From: Nannocystis sp.
GTDB taxonomy: Bacteria; Myxococcota_A; Polyangia; Nannocystales; Nannocystaceae
Assembly (NCBI GenBank): GCA_016712315.1
Contig: JADJRG010000028.1
Location: 186,001 to 250,000 of the forward strand
Direction of reading: 5' to 3'
DNA length: 64,000 bases
This document shows positions 33,364 to 41,020 of this stretch, piece by piece. Position 1 is the stretch's first letter. The number at the start of each line of letters is the position of its first letter. The notes below the pieces were generated by a model. That model did no database searches and was not told the DNA's origin. It worked only from the letters and a program-made list of their open reading frames with translations. The position numbers and the translations under genes were made by a program.

Positions 33364-33891
33364 TCAGGGCGCGGGCCAGTTGAAGACGAAGACCTCGCTC
33401 ATCGCGCCGCCTTCGGCGGAGAGCTGGCCGGACCAGCTCTCCGTGACCGCGCCCGCGACCTCGACCTGGAAGTCGGCGGCGCTGAGGCCGTCGAAATTCA
33501 CGACCCAGGCGCGGTAGGTGCCCTCGGCGGCGGTGCTGTTGAAGAAGATGTTCTCGACGTGGGTGCCGTCGGGGTTGGAGCAGAGGCCGCCGACGCAGTC
33601 GTCGACGTCCAAGGAGCCGCCCGCGACCTCCGGGAGGGAGAAGGAGACCTCGTCGCCGCTGGGGGTGCGTACGTGGAGATCGAGGTCGGTGACGGCGCTC
33701 CACGAGAGGGAGACGCGGAAGATCCCCTGCTGGACGCACACGTCGTTGAAGCAGACGCTGTTGGCCTCGCAGTCGGCGTCGCTGGTGCAGGGATCTCCAG
33801 ACTGACCGTCGCCGCGTGGCTCAGGGACGGGGCGATCGGAGCAGGCGAGCAGGGCGAGCGCCGCGAGCGTGAGGGTCGAACGCTTCCGCAT
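33364..33891 (-). CDS. Lipoprotein with YfaP/DUF2135-like domain
   Basis: 175 residues from the ATG at 33891. The signal peptide ends at LALLAC. A Cys-rich block (CTSDADCEANSVCFNDVC) is of the EGF-like kind seen in other myxobacterial lipoproteins. The C-terminal domain reads FRVSLSWSAVTDLDLHVRTP then SGDEVSF, and ends with GTYRAWVVNFDG, matching the DUF2135/YfaP pattern of beta-sandwich domains. A longer open frame in the same phase to 34869 is an artefact that runs antisense-phase through the kinase gene. It lies 89 bases after the kinase gene at 33981, so co-transcription is possible. Confidence 0.8.
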   Translation of the reverse strand: MRKRSTLTLAALALLACSDRPVPEPRGDGQSGDPCTSDADCEANSVCFNDVCVQQGIFRVSLSWSAVTDLDLHVRTPSGDEVSFSLPEVAGGSLDVDDCVGGLCSNPDGTHVENIFFNSTAAEGTYRAWVVNFDGLSAADFQVEVAGAVTESWSGQLSAEGGAMSEVFVFNWPAP

Positions 33892-33980
33892 GGTCAAGGG
33901 ACTCGGGGTTGACTCTACATCGGGGTCGGCGCGGTTGTCTGCGTCGGTCGTGCGGGGCCGGCCGGCCTGGCCTCGGCCGC

Positions 33981-35801
33981 TCACGGGGCGAAGTCGAGGT
34001 CGAAGCGCATGTATTTCCGACCAGGTTGGAACTGGATGATCTTGAGCGCCTCGATGATGCACTTGCCGAAGAGGTTGCCGTAGACGCTTGCGGGCAGGTC
34101 GCCGTCGAGCTTGCCGGTGGCGGCCTCGACCCGCAGGCTGACGCGCACCTTGGGCTGGTCCTCTCGGCGGATCCCGAAGCTCTTGGCGCACTTTCGCACG
34201 TGATCTTGCAGGTCCGCGCTCACCTGGCGGCGCTCGTCGTCCGAGATCGGGGCGAGCTCGGCGAAGCGGGGATCGAGGGGCGGGTCGTCGCTGGCGGGGG
34301 GCTTTTGGGGCGGGTCGCTGGCGGCGGCGGTGGTGGCGGCTGGTCCGGTCTTTTCGCTCGGGGCCGCGGCGGCGCCGTCGACGGCGCTGAGCGCAGCGTC
34401 GCCGGTCTGGGGCGGACGGGCCTCTTCGCCTTGATCCTTGAGCTTCCAGTAGGCGAGGCCGACGCCGACGAGCAGGAGGAGCAGCAGCGCCGAGAGCCAA
34501 CGATACGGGTTGGGGCGCGTCGAGGCGACCGCGTCGTGATCCTCGTAGGTGTCGAGGGGCGCCGGTTGCGGCGGCAGCGGGGCGTGGGCGCCGGTGGAGT
34601 GGAGCGAGGCGCCGCCCTGGAGGGTCTGGAGGTTGTGGGCGCCGGTGGTCTGCACCGCGTGGGCGCCGGTGGTGTGTACGGAGGAGATCTCCTCCGGGAG
34701 GCCGTCGCTGACCGCCTGAAGGAGCAGGCCGGTGGAGCGGAGCTGCTTGTCCGCGCCGATGATCGCCTCGGTGAGCTCGCGGACGTTCTGGTAGCGCTCG
34801 GCAGGATCCTTGGCCATCGCCCGCAAGATCACGGCCTCGATCGGCGGCGGGATCATCGCCTCGGGGCAACGCTCGCTCGGCGGGGTCGGCTCCTGCGTCA
34901 TGTGCTTGGCGACCGTCGCCATGAAGGTCTCGCCGCGGAAGGGCACGTCGCCGGTGAGTAGCTCGTACATCATCACGCCGAGCGCGTAGATGTCGACGCG
35001 GCCGTCAGGTACGCCGTCGCGGGCGAGCTCCGGGGCCATGTACTCGGGGGTGCCGAGCAAGGTGCCGGCGGCGGTCGCGGCCGCGACGGGGTGCTTGCCC
35101 CGCGAGGTGGTCGCTTCAGTCATCACCTTGGCGATCCCGAAGTCGAGCAGCTTGATGAAGTCAGCGTTGCCGCCGCGCTTGATCCGGAAGCAGTTGTCCG
35201 GCTTCATGTCGCGGTGGATGATCCCTTTCTCGTGGGCCGCGTTGAGCGCGCGGCAGATCTGGAGGACCATGCGGCGCAGCCGCGGCCAGGGGATCCGCTT
35301 CTCGCGATCTAAGGTCGTCGCGAGATCTTCGCCGTCGAGCAGCTCCATCGCGAGGAAGGCCTGACCCTGCGCGGTGTAGCCGAAGTCGATGATGTCGACG
35401 ATGTGCTCGTGCTGGATCATGGAGGCGGCGCGCGCCTCCTGAAGAAAGCGCTGGACCATCTCGGGGCTGCTGCCGACGTCGGGGCTCAAGACCTTGACGG
35501 CGAGCCGGCGACCGATGGTGGTGTGCTCCGCGAGGTAGACGGTGCCCATGCCGCCCTCGGCGAGGCACTTGAGGATCTGGTAGCGCTCGGCGAGGACCTT
35601 GCCGACGAGGTTGGGGCCCGGCGGCGGCCGCAGGACCGGGGCAGACTCGAAGAAGTCGCGATCGTCGCCGCCGACCCGCTCAGCCTCGGCCTCAGGCTTC
35701 GGCGGCGCGGTACGGCTGCCAGGCCGCGGCGGCGGGCTCTTTCCCGGCATCTGCGGGGTCCTCGCCGGCGGTGGTCGAGGCGGCTTCGTCGGCTTGGCCA
35801 T
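33981..35801 (-). CDS. Ser/Thr protein kinase with membrane helix and AgmX/TonB-like tail
   Basis: 606 residues. The kinase domain (about 73-340) is complete: Gly-loop AEGGMGTVY, Lys103 in AVKVL, catalytic HRD (196-198) in IIHRDMKPDN, DFG (220-222) and APE in YMAPEL. After a linker with three TGAH-containing repeats, a single membrane helix lies at about 433-452 and an acidic/Pro linker follows. The C-terminal about 100 residues (KVRVSLRVEAATGKLDG, FGKCIIEALKIIQFQPG) resemble the TonB-C/AgmX-type domain found at the end of myxobacterial gliding or transport proteins. It is a probable transmembrane signalling kinase with a periplasmic sensor. Confidence 0.92.
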   Translation of the reverse strand: MAKPTKPPRPPPARTPQMPGKSPPPRPGSRTAPPKPEAEAERVGGDDRDFFESAPVLRPPPGPNLVGKVLAERYQILKCLAEGGMGTVYLAEHTTIGRRLAVKVLSPDVGSSPEMVQRFLQEARAASMIQHEHIVDIIDFGYTAQGQAFLAMELLDGEDLATTLDREKRIPWPRLRRMVLQICRALNAAHEKGIIHRDMKPDNCFRIKRGGNADFIKLLDFGIAKVMTEATTSRGKHPVAAATAAGTLLGTPEYMAPELARDGVPDGRVDIYALGVMMYELLTGDVPFRGETFMATVAKHMTQEPTPPSERCPEAMIPPPIEAVILRAMAKDPAERYQNVRELTEAIIGADKQLRSTGLLLQAVSDGLPEEISSVHTTGAHAVQTTGAHNLQTLQGGASLHSTGAHAPLPPQPAPLDTYEDHDAVASTRPNPYRWLSALLLLLLVGVGLAYWKLKDQGEEARPPQTGDAALSAVDGAAAAPSEKTGPAATTAAASDPPQKPPASDDPPLDPRFAELAPISDDERRQVSADLQDHVRKCAKSFGIRREDQPKVRVSLRVEAATGKLDGDLPASVYGNLFGKCIIEALKIIQFQPGRKYMRFDLDFAP

Positions 35802-35872
35802 AGCTGGAGGCGGGGGGCAGCATATCCCAGAACGCGGCGCCCCAGCGACCGCAGCAGCGACGGGCTAGCACC

Positions 35873-35898
35873 CGCGAACGCGGGCGCGCTCGTTCGCG
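35873..35898 (-). terminator. Hairpin after the 35913-36752 gene
   Basis: CGCGAACG (35873-35880) and CGTTCGCG (35891-35898), a perfect 8-bp stem with a 10-base loop, 15 bases beyond the minus-strand stop. There is no T-run. Confidence 0.45.
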
Positions 35899-35912
35899 CG
35901 GGCGCCCGCGGC

Positions 35913-36752
35913 TCAGGCGCGGCCTTGGGCGTCGGCTTGGCGGACCGCTTGGATCAGATCCTGAACAGTCAGGCTCTCCGGGAGGCCTTGCTCGAGCAGG
36001 CTGTTCCACAGCGGCAAGAGCTCCGCTTGCGGCTGAGCGCTGAGGGTGTCCGCGAGGGCCGCGATCGCGGCTCGACGCTCGGCACGCTCGACGCCGCGCG
36101 TGAGCGCGCTGACCACCGGGGAGGTCGTCGGGGCTCGGGCTGGCGCGGACGACGGGGAGCCGACGAGCCGAACCCGCCCCCGTAGCCGCTGTGTGGCCTC
36201 CTCCAAGGCGCGGCTGAGGAGCGCCTCCGCGGCGGGCGAGACGGCTGGTGGCGCGTCGGGGGGCTCGTTCGCGGCGGTGCCCTCCTCATGGATGGGGTGC
36301 GCTCCGCCGCGGGGGAGCCGCTCGACTCGCTCGATCACCGGGGGCGCGGCGTCCCTCCGCCAGCGACGACGCTGCTCCCAGCGCTCTTGATCGTCGACGA
36401 CCGGGGGGATCGCTCCCGTGGCGACCTTCTGCTCGAGGGCTTGGCCGCGCAGGAGGATCTCCTCGCCGTGGCTGCGCGGCAGGACCGTGACGACGGTGTC
36501 CTCCTTGATGATCGCGTACAAGACCTCGCCGAAGCTCTCGAGCGGGGTGAGCACCTGCGGCTCGCCGAGCATCACGTCGAGGGTGCGGATGGCCTTGCCG
36601 CTGTCCTCCGCGTCGGTGATCGCGGCGTCGAGACGATCGCGGAGGAGCTCGTCGTCGTCGTCGCCGAGGGTCTGGACGAGTTCGCGCAGCCGCTGGACTG
36701 CGCGGTGCGTGATGCTGTAGCGGCGGTGTCCCGGGAAGAGCGTGCGGACCAT
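35913..36752 (-). CDS. Uncharacterised protein with N-terminal SITHRAVQRL motif
   Basis: 279 residues, no signal peptide or membrane helix. The N-terminal about 100 residues (RYSITHRAVQRLRELV, LDVMLGEPQVLTPLESFGEV, YAIIKEDTVVTVLP) are globular and weakly recall small RNase-like DUF4258 domains, in which a T-x-H-A/H-R-A pattern opens a beta-barrel; that comparison is not secure. A charged, Pro-rich central linker follows, then a helical C-terminus with LLPLWNSLLEQGLPE and LTVQDLIQAVRQAD. It lies upstream of the kinase gene on the same strand, with a hairpin between them. Confidence 0.65.
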   Translation of the reverse strand: MVRTLFPGHRRYSITHRAVQRLRELVQTLGDDDDELLRDRLDAAITDAEDSGKAIRTLDVMLGEPQVLTPLESFGEVLYAIIKEDTVVTVLPRSHGEEILLRGQALEQKVATGAIPPVVDDQERWEQRRRWRRDAAPPVIERVERLPRGGAHPIHEEGTAANEPPDAPPAVSPAAEALLSRALEEATQRLRGRVRLVGSPSSAPARAPTTSPVVSALTRGVERAERRAAIAALADTLSAQPQAELLPLWNSLLEQGLPESLTVQDLIQAVRQADAQGRA

Positions 36753-36838
36753 AGATCCCGGGCGGTGTATCCCATGGCGCCCGAGAATGCCACCGCCACG
36801 AACTTGCGCGGGCGCGTGGCCGCGGCGATCCTGCGGGT

Positions 36839-37855
36839 ATGTGTCGCTTTCTCTGCTGGGGCGTGGCCCTCTCGCTCGCCTGGGCGTCGCTCGGAGAGGC
36901 CGCCGCCGCGCCGTTCACGGGCAAGGGGAGCGCGCCGCTCGCGGAGGGGAGCGACCGGGCGGCGGCCCGTAAGACGGCGCTCGAGCGGGCGCGAAGGGCG
37001 GCGATCGAGGCGGCGTTGGCCGAGCTGAGCGCGCCGCTGACGCCGGCCGCGCGCGCCCAAGCGTTGACGACCGCGGCGGCGTGGACGAGCTCGTACCGGG
37101 TGCTGTCGCAGCTCGACGACGGGGCGACGCTGACGGTGGAGATCGCGGCGGAGATCGATCTGGGGCGCCTCGAGAAGGCGGTGACGCCGGCCGCGGCGCC
37201 TCAGGGGGCGCGGGCGCTGCCGCGGTTGGCGGCGGTCTCGAGCGAGGGCTGCGCGGGGGAGCTGGCGGGGGAGCTGGGGCGGCTGCTGGCGGCGCGCGGG
37301 GTGATCGCGGCGGATGACGCGGCGGCCGCGGGGTCGATCGAGGCGAGCCTGCGCTGCGAGGCGCTGGGGCAGGTCTCGCCGACGCGGGCGTTCGGGGCGG
37401 CGGCGACGGTGACGCTGCGGATGGCCGGCTCGCCGCCGCTGCGCGGCGAGGCGCGGGCGTTTAGCGGCGATCCGGCGGCCGCCGAGCGGGAGGCGGTGGC
37501 GCGGGCGAGCGCGGGGCTGGCGGACTCGCTGCAGGCCGAAGAGGAGGGGATCGTGGTGAGGGTCGCGGCGCCTTGGCCGGCGGCGCGGCTGCGGCGGCTC
37601 GAGCGGGCGATCGCGGCGAGCGTGGTCGGGGTGCGCGCCGTGAGCGTCGCCGGGATCGCGGCCGACGGGGCGGTGCTGCTGCGGGTCGAGGGGTCGTTGG
37701 CCGCGGCGGCGCTGGCGAGCAAGCTGGAGGGGCTGGCGACCCCAGGGGCGCGGCTCGAGCGGGTGAGCGTGCGCGGCGAGCGGTTGATCGAGGTCGCGCT
37801 GGGGCCGGCCTCGACGAGCCCCTCCGCGCCCCCCACGCCGGCCGAGCCCCGCTGA
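36839..37855 (+). CDS. Periplasmic FlgT/LPP20-like protein
   Basis: 338 residues. The signal peptide is hydrophobic and ends near GEAAAAPF. The segment SDRAAARKTALERARRAAIEAAL matches the start of the LPP20/FlgT N-terminal fold, in which helical Ala/Arg-rich repeats precede a sheet. The remainder alternates beta strands and Ala-rich helices, ending in a Pro-rich tail. Ala content is very high throughout. No flagellar genes are nearby, so a flagellar role is not implied. It is divergent from the 35913-36752 gene. Confidence 0.7.
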   Translation: MCRFLCWGVALSLAWASLGEAAAAPFTGKGSAPLAEGSDRAAARKTALERARRAAIEAALAELSAPLTPAARAQALTTAAAWTSSYRVLSQLDDGATLTVEIAAEIDLGRLEKAVTPAAAPQGARALPRLAAVSSEGCAGELAGELGRLLAARGVIAADDAAAAGSIEASLRCEALGQVSPTRAFGAAATVTLRMAGSPPLRGEARAFSGDPAAAEREAVARASAGLADSLQAEEEGIVVRVAAPWPAARLRRLERAIAASVVGVRAVSVAGIAADGAVLLRVEGSLAAAALASKLEGLATPGARLERVSVRGERLIEVALGPASTSPSAPPTPAEPR

Positions 37856-37920
37856 TCGGCGGCCCCGTGGGCCTGCGCTGTTGGACAGGTTGATCTGTCT
37901 GCTAGGTCATGTCCTGAGGA

Positions 37921-40900
37921 TCAGCGGAGCTCGGCGAGGAAGGCGCGGAGCTCGGCCTCGAGGGCGGGCGCGCTGGCGGACTGGAGGTCGCGCTGGGCGG
38001 CCTGGGCGAGCTGGCGGGCGCGGGCGCGATCGCCGGTGCGGGCGAGGGTGGCGCGGGCGAGATCGAGGCGCGCCGCGACCAGCTCGGCGGCGCTGGGGTC
38101 GGGCTGGGCGACGTGGACGGCGATCGCCTCCTCGAGCAGGGTGTGGGCGCGCTCGAGCTGACCGAGGCGGAGCTCGGCGCGGCCGGCGAGGCCGAGCGCG
38201 TAGGCGAGCAGGGGGCCGCGCGGATCGACGCGCCGCAGGGTGTCGAGCGCGCCGCGGAGCTGCGCGCTGGCGGCCTCAGGATCGCCCTCGGCGAGCATCA
38301 CCTCGGCGAGGTTGGCGGCGGTGGTGGCGCTGTGCTGGTGATCCTCGCCGAACGCGGCCTGGAGGACGGCGAGGGCGGCCGCGAAGTGATCGTGGGCGGC
38401 GGGGAGGCGGCCGCGCTCGAGGTCGAGGATGGCGAGGTTGTTCAAGAGGGCGCCGCGGTGATCGGCGTTGGCGTGGGGGTCTCGCTCGAGGATCGCGAGG
38501 GCCTGCTGGTAGTGGAGGTAGGCGTCGTCGATGCGCTCTAGATCCCCTTCGATGCCGGCGAGCTCGCGCAGCGAGAGGGCGCGGTCGGGGTGGTCGGGGG
38601 CGAGCACGCGGTCGCGGATGTCGACGGCCTGGCGGGCGAGCGCGAGCGCCTCTTCGCGCGCGCCCTGGGCGGCGGCGACGCGGGCGAGGTTGGTGAGGAT
38701 GGCGGCGACGCTGGGGTGCTCGGGGCCGGCGACGCGGCGGGCGATGTCGAGCGCTCGATTGAGGCGATCGCGGGCGCGCGGGAGCTGGTGGAGGTCGATG
38801 TGGATGAGGGCGAGCGCGGTGAGGGAGCGGTGGACTAAGGGGTGGATCTCGCCGAGCTCGCGCTCGAAGATCGCGAGCGCGGCCTCCGCGAGCGGCAGCG
38901 CCTCGCTCGGTCGGGCGGTGCGCTGGAGCACGGCGGCGAGGTTGAGGTCGCGGCGCGCTTGGAGCAGGGTGCCGAGCTGGCGGTGGGGGCTGGTGGCCTC
39001 GGCGCGGCGGATCGCGACCTGCGCGGCGTGGCCGGCCCAGGCGGCCTCCTCGTAGCGGGCCCGCCGCAGCCCGGCGACCGAGATGAGGTCGGTGTAGGCG
39101 CGGGCGACCGCTTGATCGTAGCGGGCTTGGGCGGCGATCAGGGCGGCCTCCTCGAGGCATCGCGCGGCGCTCACGGGGTCGCCGCTCTGCTGCTGGAGAT
39201 CGGCGAGGTCGAGCAGGGCGTCGGCGGTGAGCGGCGGGTAGGCGAGCTCGCGGGAGGCGCTCAAGGCGGCCTCGGCGAGCCCTCGGGCGCGGTCCGGGCT
39301 GCCGGCGAGCTCGAGGGCGCGGGCCTGGGCGAGCTGGCTGCGGAGCTCGGCGACGCGCTCGCGGGCGCGCGGATCGGTGGGCGGCGGGGTCGCCTCGAGC
39401 AGCGCTTCGCCCTCGTCGCAGCTCGCGAGGTCGCCGAGCTTGCCGACGCCCTCGAGCGCGTGCTCGACGACGAGCGCGTCGGCGCGGGCGAGCACGGCGG
39501 TGAGCTCCTTGAGCTCGGCTCGGTGGCGATCGAGGCAGAGCATGCGGAGATCGAGGAGCGCCGGCGACTGCGCGTGATGGACGTGGGTGGCCTCGCAGGC
39601 GGCGGTGTGGGCGGCGACCCAGCGCTCGGCGCGCGCGTCGAGCACGGCGGCGACGCTGCTCCAAGCGGTCGCGGCGTACGGCAGGCCGGTGGCGAGGAAG
39701 GCGCGCTCGGCGGCGCTGCGAAGGGCTCCGTCCCAGACGCCGTCGAGGCGGGCGCGGGCGCCCTGGCAGGGGGGCTCCGGCTCGCCGCGCAAGGCGCCGA
39801 CGGTGACGCCGATGAGCAGCGCGGGCACGGCGACGAGGGCGAGCCAGCGCCGCCGGATCTGGCCCGGCTGACGATTGAGGTGCTCGAGCAGCGCGCTCAT
39901 CGACGCGTAGCGCTCGCTCGGCGAGGGGCTCAGGCCGCGGACGACGGCGCGGCGCAGCCACGAGGGCACCTTGGCGCCGGCCGGCGCGGGCTTGACGCGG
40001 CCGCGGATGACGTTGCCGGCGAGGCTGGGCAGATCGTCGCCGGCGAAGGGGCGCTCGCCGTAGAGGGCCTGGTAGAGGGTGACGCAGAAGGCGAAGAGAT
40101 CGCTGCGGGCGTCGGCGGGCTGGCCGATGTGCTGCTCGGCGGCCATGTACGCGGGGGTGCCGATGAGCACGCCGGTCGAGGTGATGCCGACGTGGATGCT
40201 CGCGGAGCGATCGGCGGCGGAGAGGGTGAGATCAGGGGTGGGGGCGGCCTCCTCTGCGGGATCGAGGGTGGCGCGGGCGAGGCCGAAGTCGAGGACGCGG
40301 ACCCGATCGTCGTGGCCGATGAGGACGTTGTCGGGCTTGAAGTCGCGGTGGATCAGGCCGGCGTTGTGGGCCGCGGCGAGCCCCTCGCCGGCCTCGCAGA
40401 GCGCGGCGAGGATCTCGCGCCAGCTCCGCGGGCGCTCCTTGAGCCACTGCGTCAAGGTGCGTCCGTCGACGAACTCCATGGCGATGAAGACGCGGTCGGC
40501 GAAGGCGCCGACGTCGTGGATCGCGACGACGTTGGGGTGGGAGAGCCGGGCGAGCGCCTTGGCCTCGCGGATCAGCCGCAGCTTGCCCTCGTCGTCGCTG
40601 CCGACCGCGCGGGTGCGGGGCTTGAGGATCTTGACGGCGACCTTGCGGTCGAGGTCGGCGTCATAGGCGGAGTAGACGACGCCCATGGCGCCGGCCCCGA
40701 GGCGCCGTAGGACGGTGTAGCGGCCGAGCCGCGCGCCGGTGCTCAGCTCGGCGGGATCCTCGACGAGCGCGCTGCCGCTGGCCCCGGGGAGCGCGCCGCT
40801 GCCGGCGCCGAGGGTCGCGTCGCTGCCCTTCCAGGTCTCCTCGCTGGAGCCGAAGGTGGAGCGCTCGACGTCTTCGGCGCCTGCGAAGGTGGGATCACGC

Positions 40901-40953
40901 GCGTTCACTGCGGCTCGCGATCTTGCCCGAGGGGGGGGCAGGCCACAACACAT
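37921..40953 (-). CDS. Ser/Thr protein kinase with TPR sensor region
   Basis: 1010 residues in the listed frame. A GTG at 40908 (NARDPTFAG) may be the true start, because the preceding MCCGLPPPRARSRAA looks non-coding. The kinase domain (about 78-350) is complete: GAGAMGVVY loop, Lys108, HRD (202-204) in IHRDFKPDN, DFG (222-224) and a YMAAEQ activation-segment end. One membrane helix lies at about 367-387. The rest is helical, with Pfam-style TPR_12 repeats from about residue 530 onwards (for example HPLVHRSLTALALIHIDLHQ and HPSVAAILTNLARVAAAQG). This layout is common in myxobacteria. It is divergent from the alpha/beta-hydrolase lipoprotein. Confidence 0.93.
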   Translation of the reverse strand: MCCGLPPPRARSRAAVNARDPTFAGAEDVERSTFGSSEETWKGSDATLGAGSGALPGASGSALVEDPAELSTGARLGRYTVLRRLGAGAMGVVYSAYDADLDRKVAVKILKPRTRAVGSDDEGKLRLIREAKALARLSHPNVVAIHDVGAFADRVFIAMEFVDGRTLTQWLKERPRSWREILAALCEAGEGLAAAHNAGLIHRDFKPDNVLIGHDDRVRVLDFGLARATLDPAEEAAPTPDLTLSAADRSASIHVGITSTGVLIGTPAYMAAEQHIGQPADARSDLFAFCVTLYQALYGERPFAGDDLPSLAGNVIRGRVKPAPAGAKVPSWLRRAVVRGLSPSPSERYASMSALLEHLNRQPGQIRRRWLALVAVPALLIGVTVGALRGEPEPPCQGARARLDGVWDGALRSAAERAFLATGLPYAATAWSSVAAVLDARAERWVAAHTAACEATHVHHAQSPALLDLRMLCLDRHRAELKELTAVLARADALVVEHALEGVGKLGDLASCDEGEALLEATPPPTDPRARERVAELRSQLAQARALELAGSPDRARGLAEAALSASRELAYPPLTADALLDLADLQQQSGDPVSAARCLEEAALIAAQARYDQAVARAYTDLISVAGLRRARYEEAAWAGHAAQVAIRRAEATSPHRQLGTLLQARRDLNLAAVLQRTARPSEALPLAEAALAIFERELGEIHPLVHRSLTALALIHIDLHQLPRARDRLNRALDIARRVAGPEHPSVAAILTNLARVAAAQGAREEALALARQAVDIRDRVLAPDHPDRALSLRELAGIEGDLERIDDAYLHYQQALAILERDPHANADHRGALLNNLAILDLERGRLPAAHDHFAAALAVLQAAFGEDHQHSATTAANLAEVMLAEGDPEAASAQLRGALDTLRRVDPRGPLLAYALGLAGRAELRLGQLERAHTLLEEAIAVHVAQPDPSAAELVAARLDLARATLARTGDRARARQLAQAAQRDLQSASAPALEAELRAFLAELR

Positions 40954-41005
40954 TGTGGGCGCTGAGCGGCGCCATCAGCGGCGGGTCGTCCCTCCGGGAT
41001 CGGGA

Positions 41006-41011
41006 TATAGT
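41006..41011 (+). promoter_or_regulatory. -10-like TATAGT ten bases before a start codon
   Basis: TATAGT (5/6 match) ends nine bases before the ATG at 41021 in otherwise GC-rich sequence. No convincing -35 box is seen. It suggests a leaderless or very short leader. Confidence 0.4.
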
Positions 41012-41020
41012 CGCGCGTCT

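Noticed and set aside
33892..34869. Upstream extension of the YfaP-like lipoprotein frame
   Set aside because: It runs out of phase through the Ser/Thr kinase gene; the signal peptide start at 33891 is clear.
38842..40710. 622-residue plus-strand frame opposite the kinase-TPR gene
   Set aside because: Shadow of a gene with intact HRD and DFG motifs on the minus strand.
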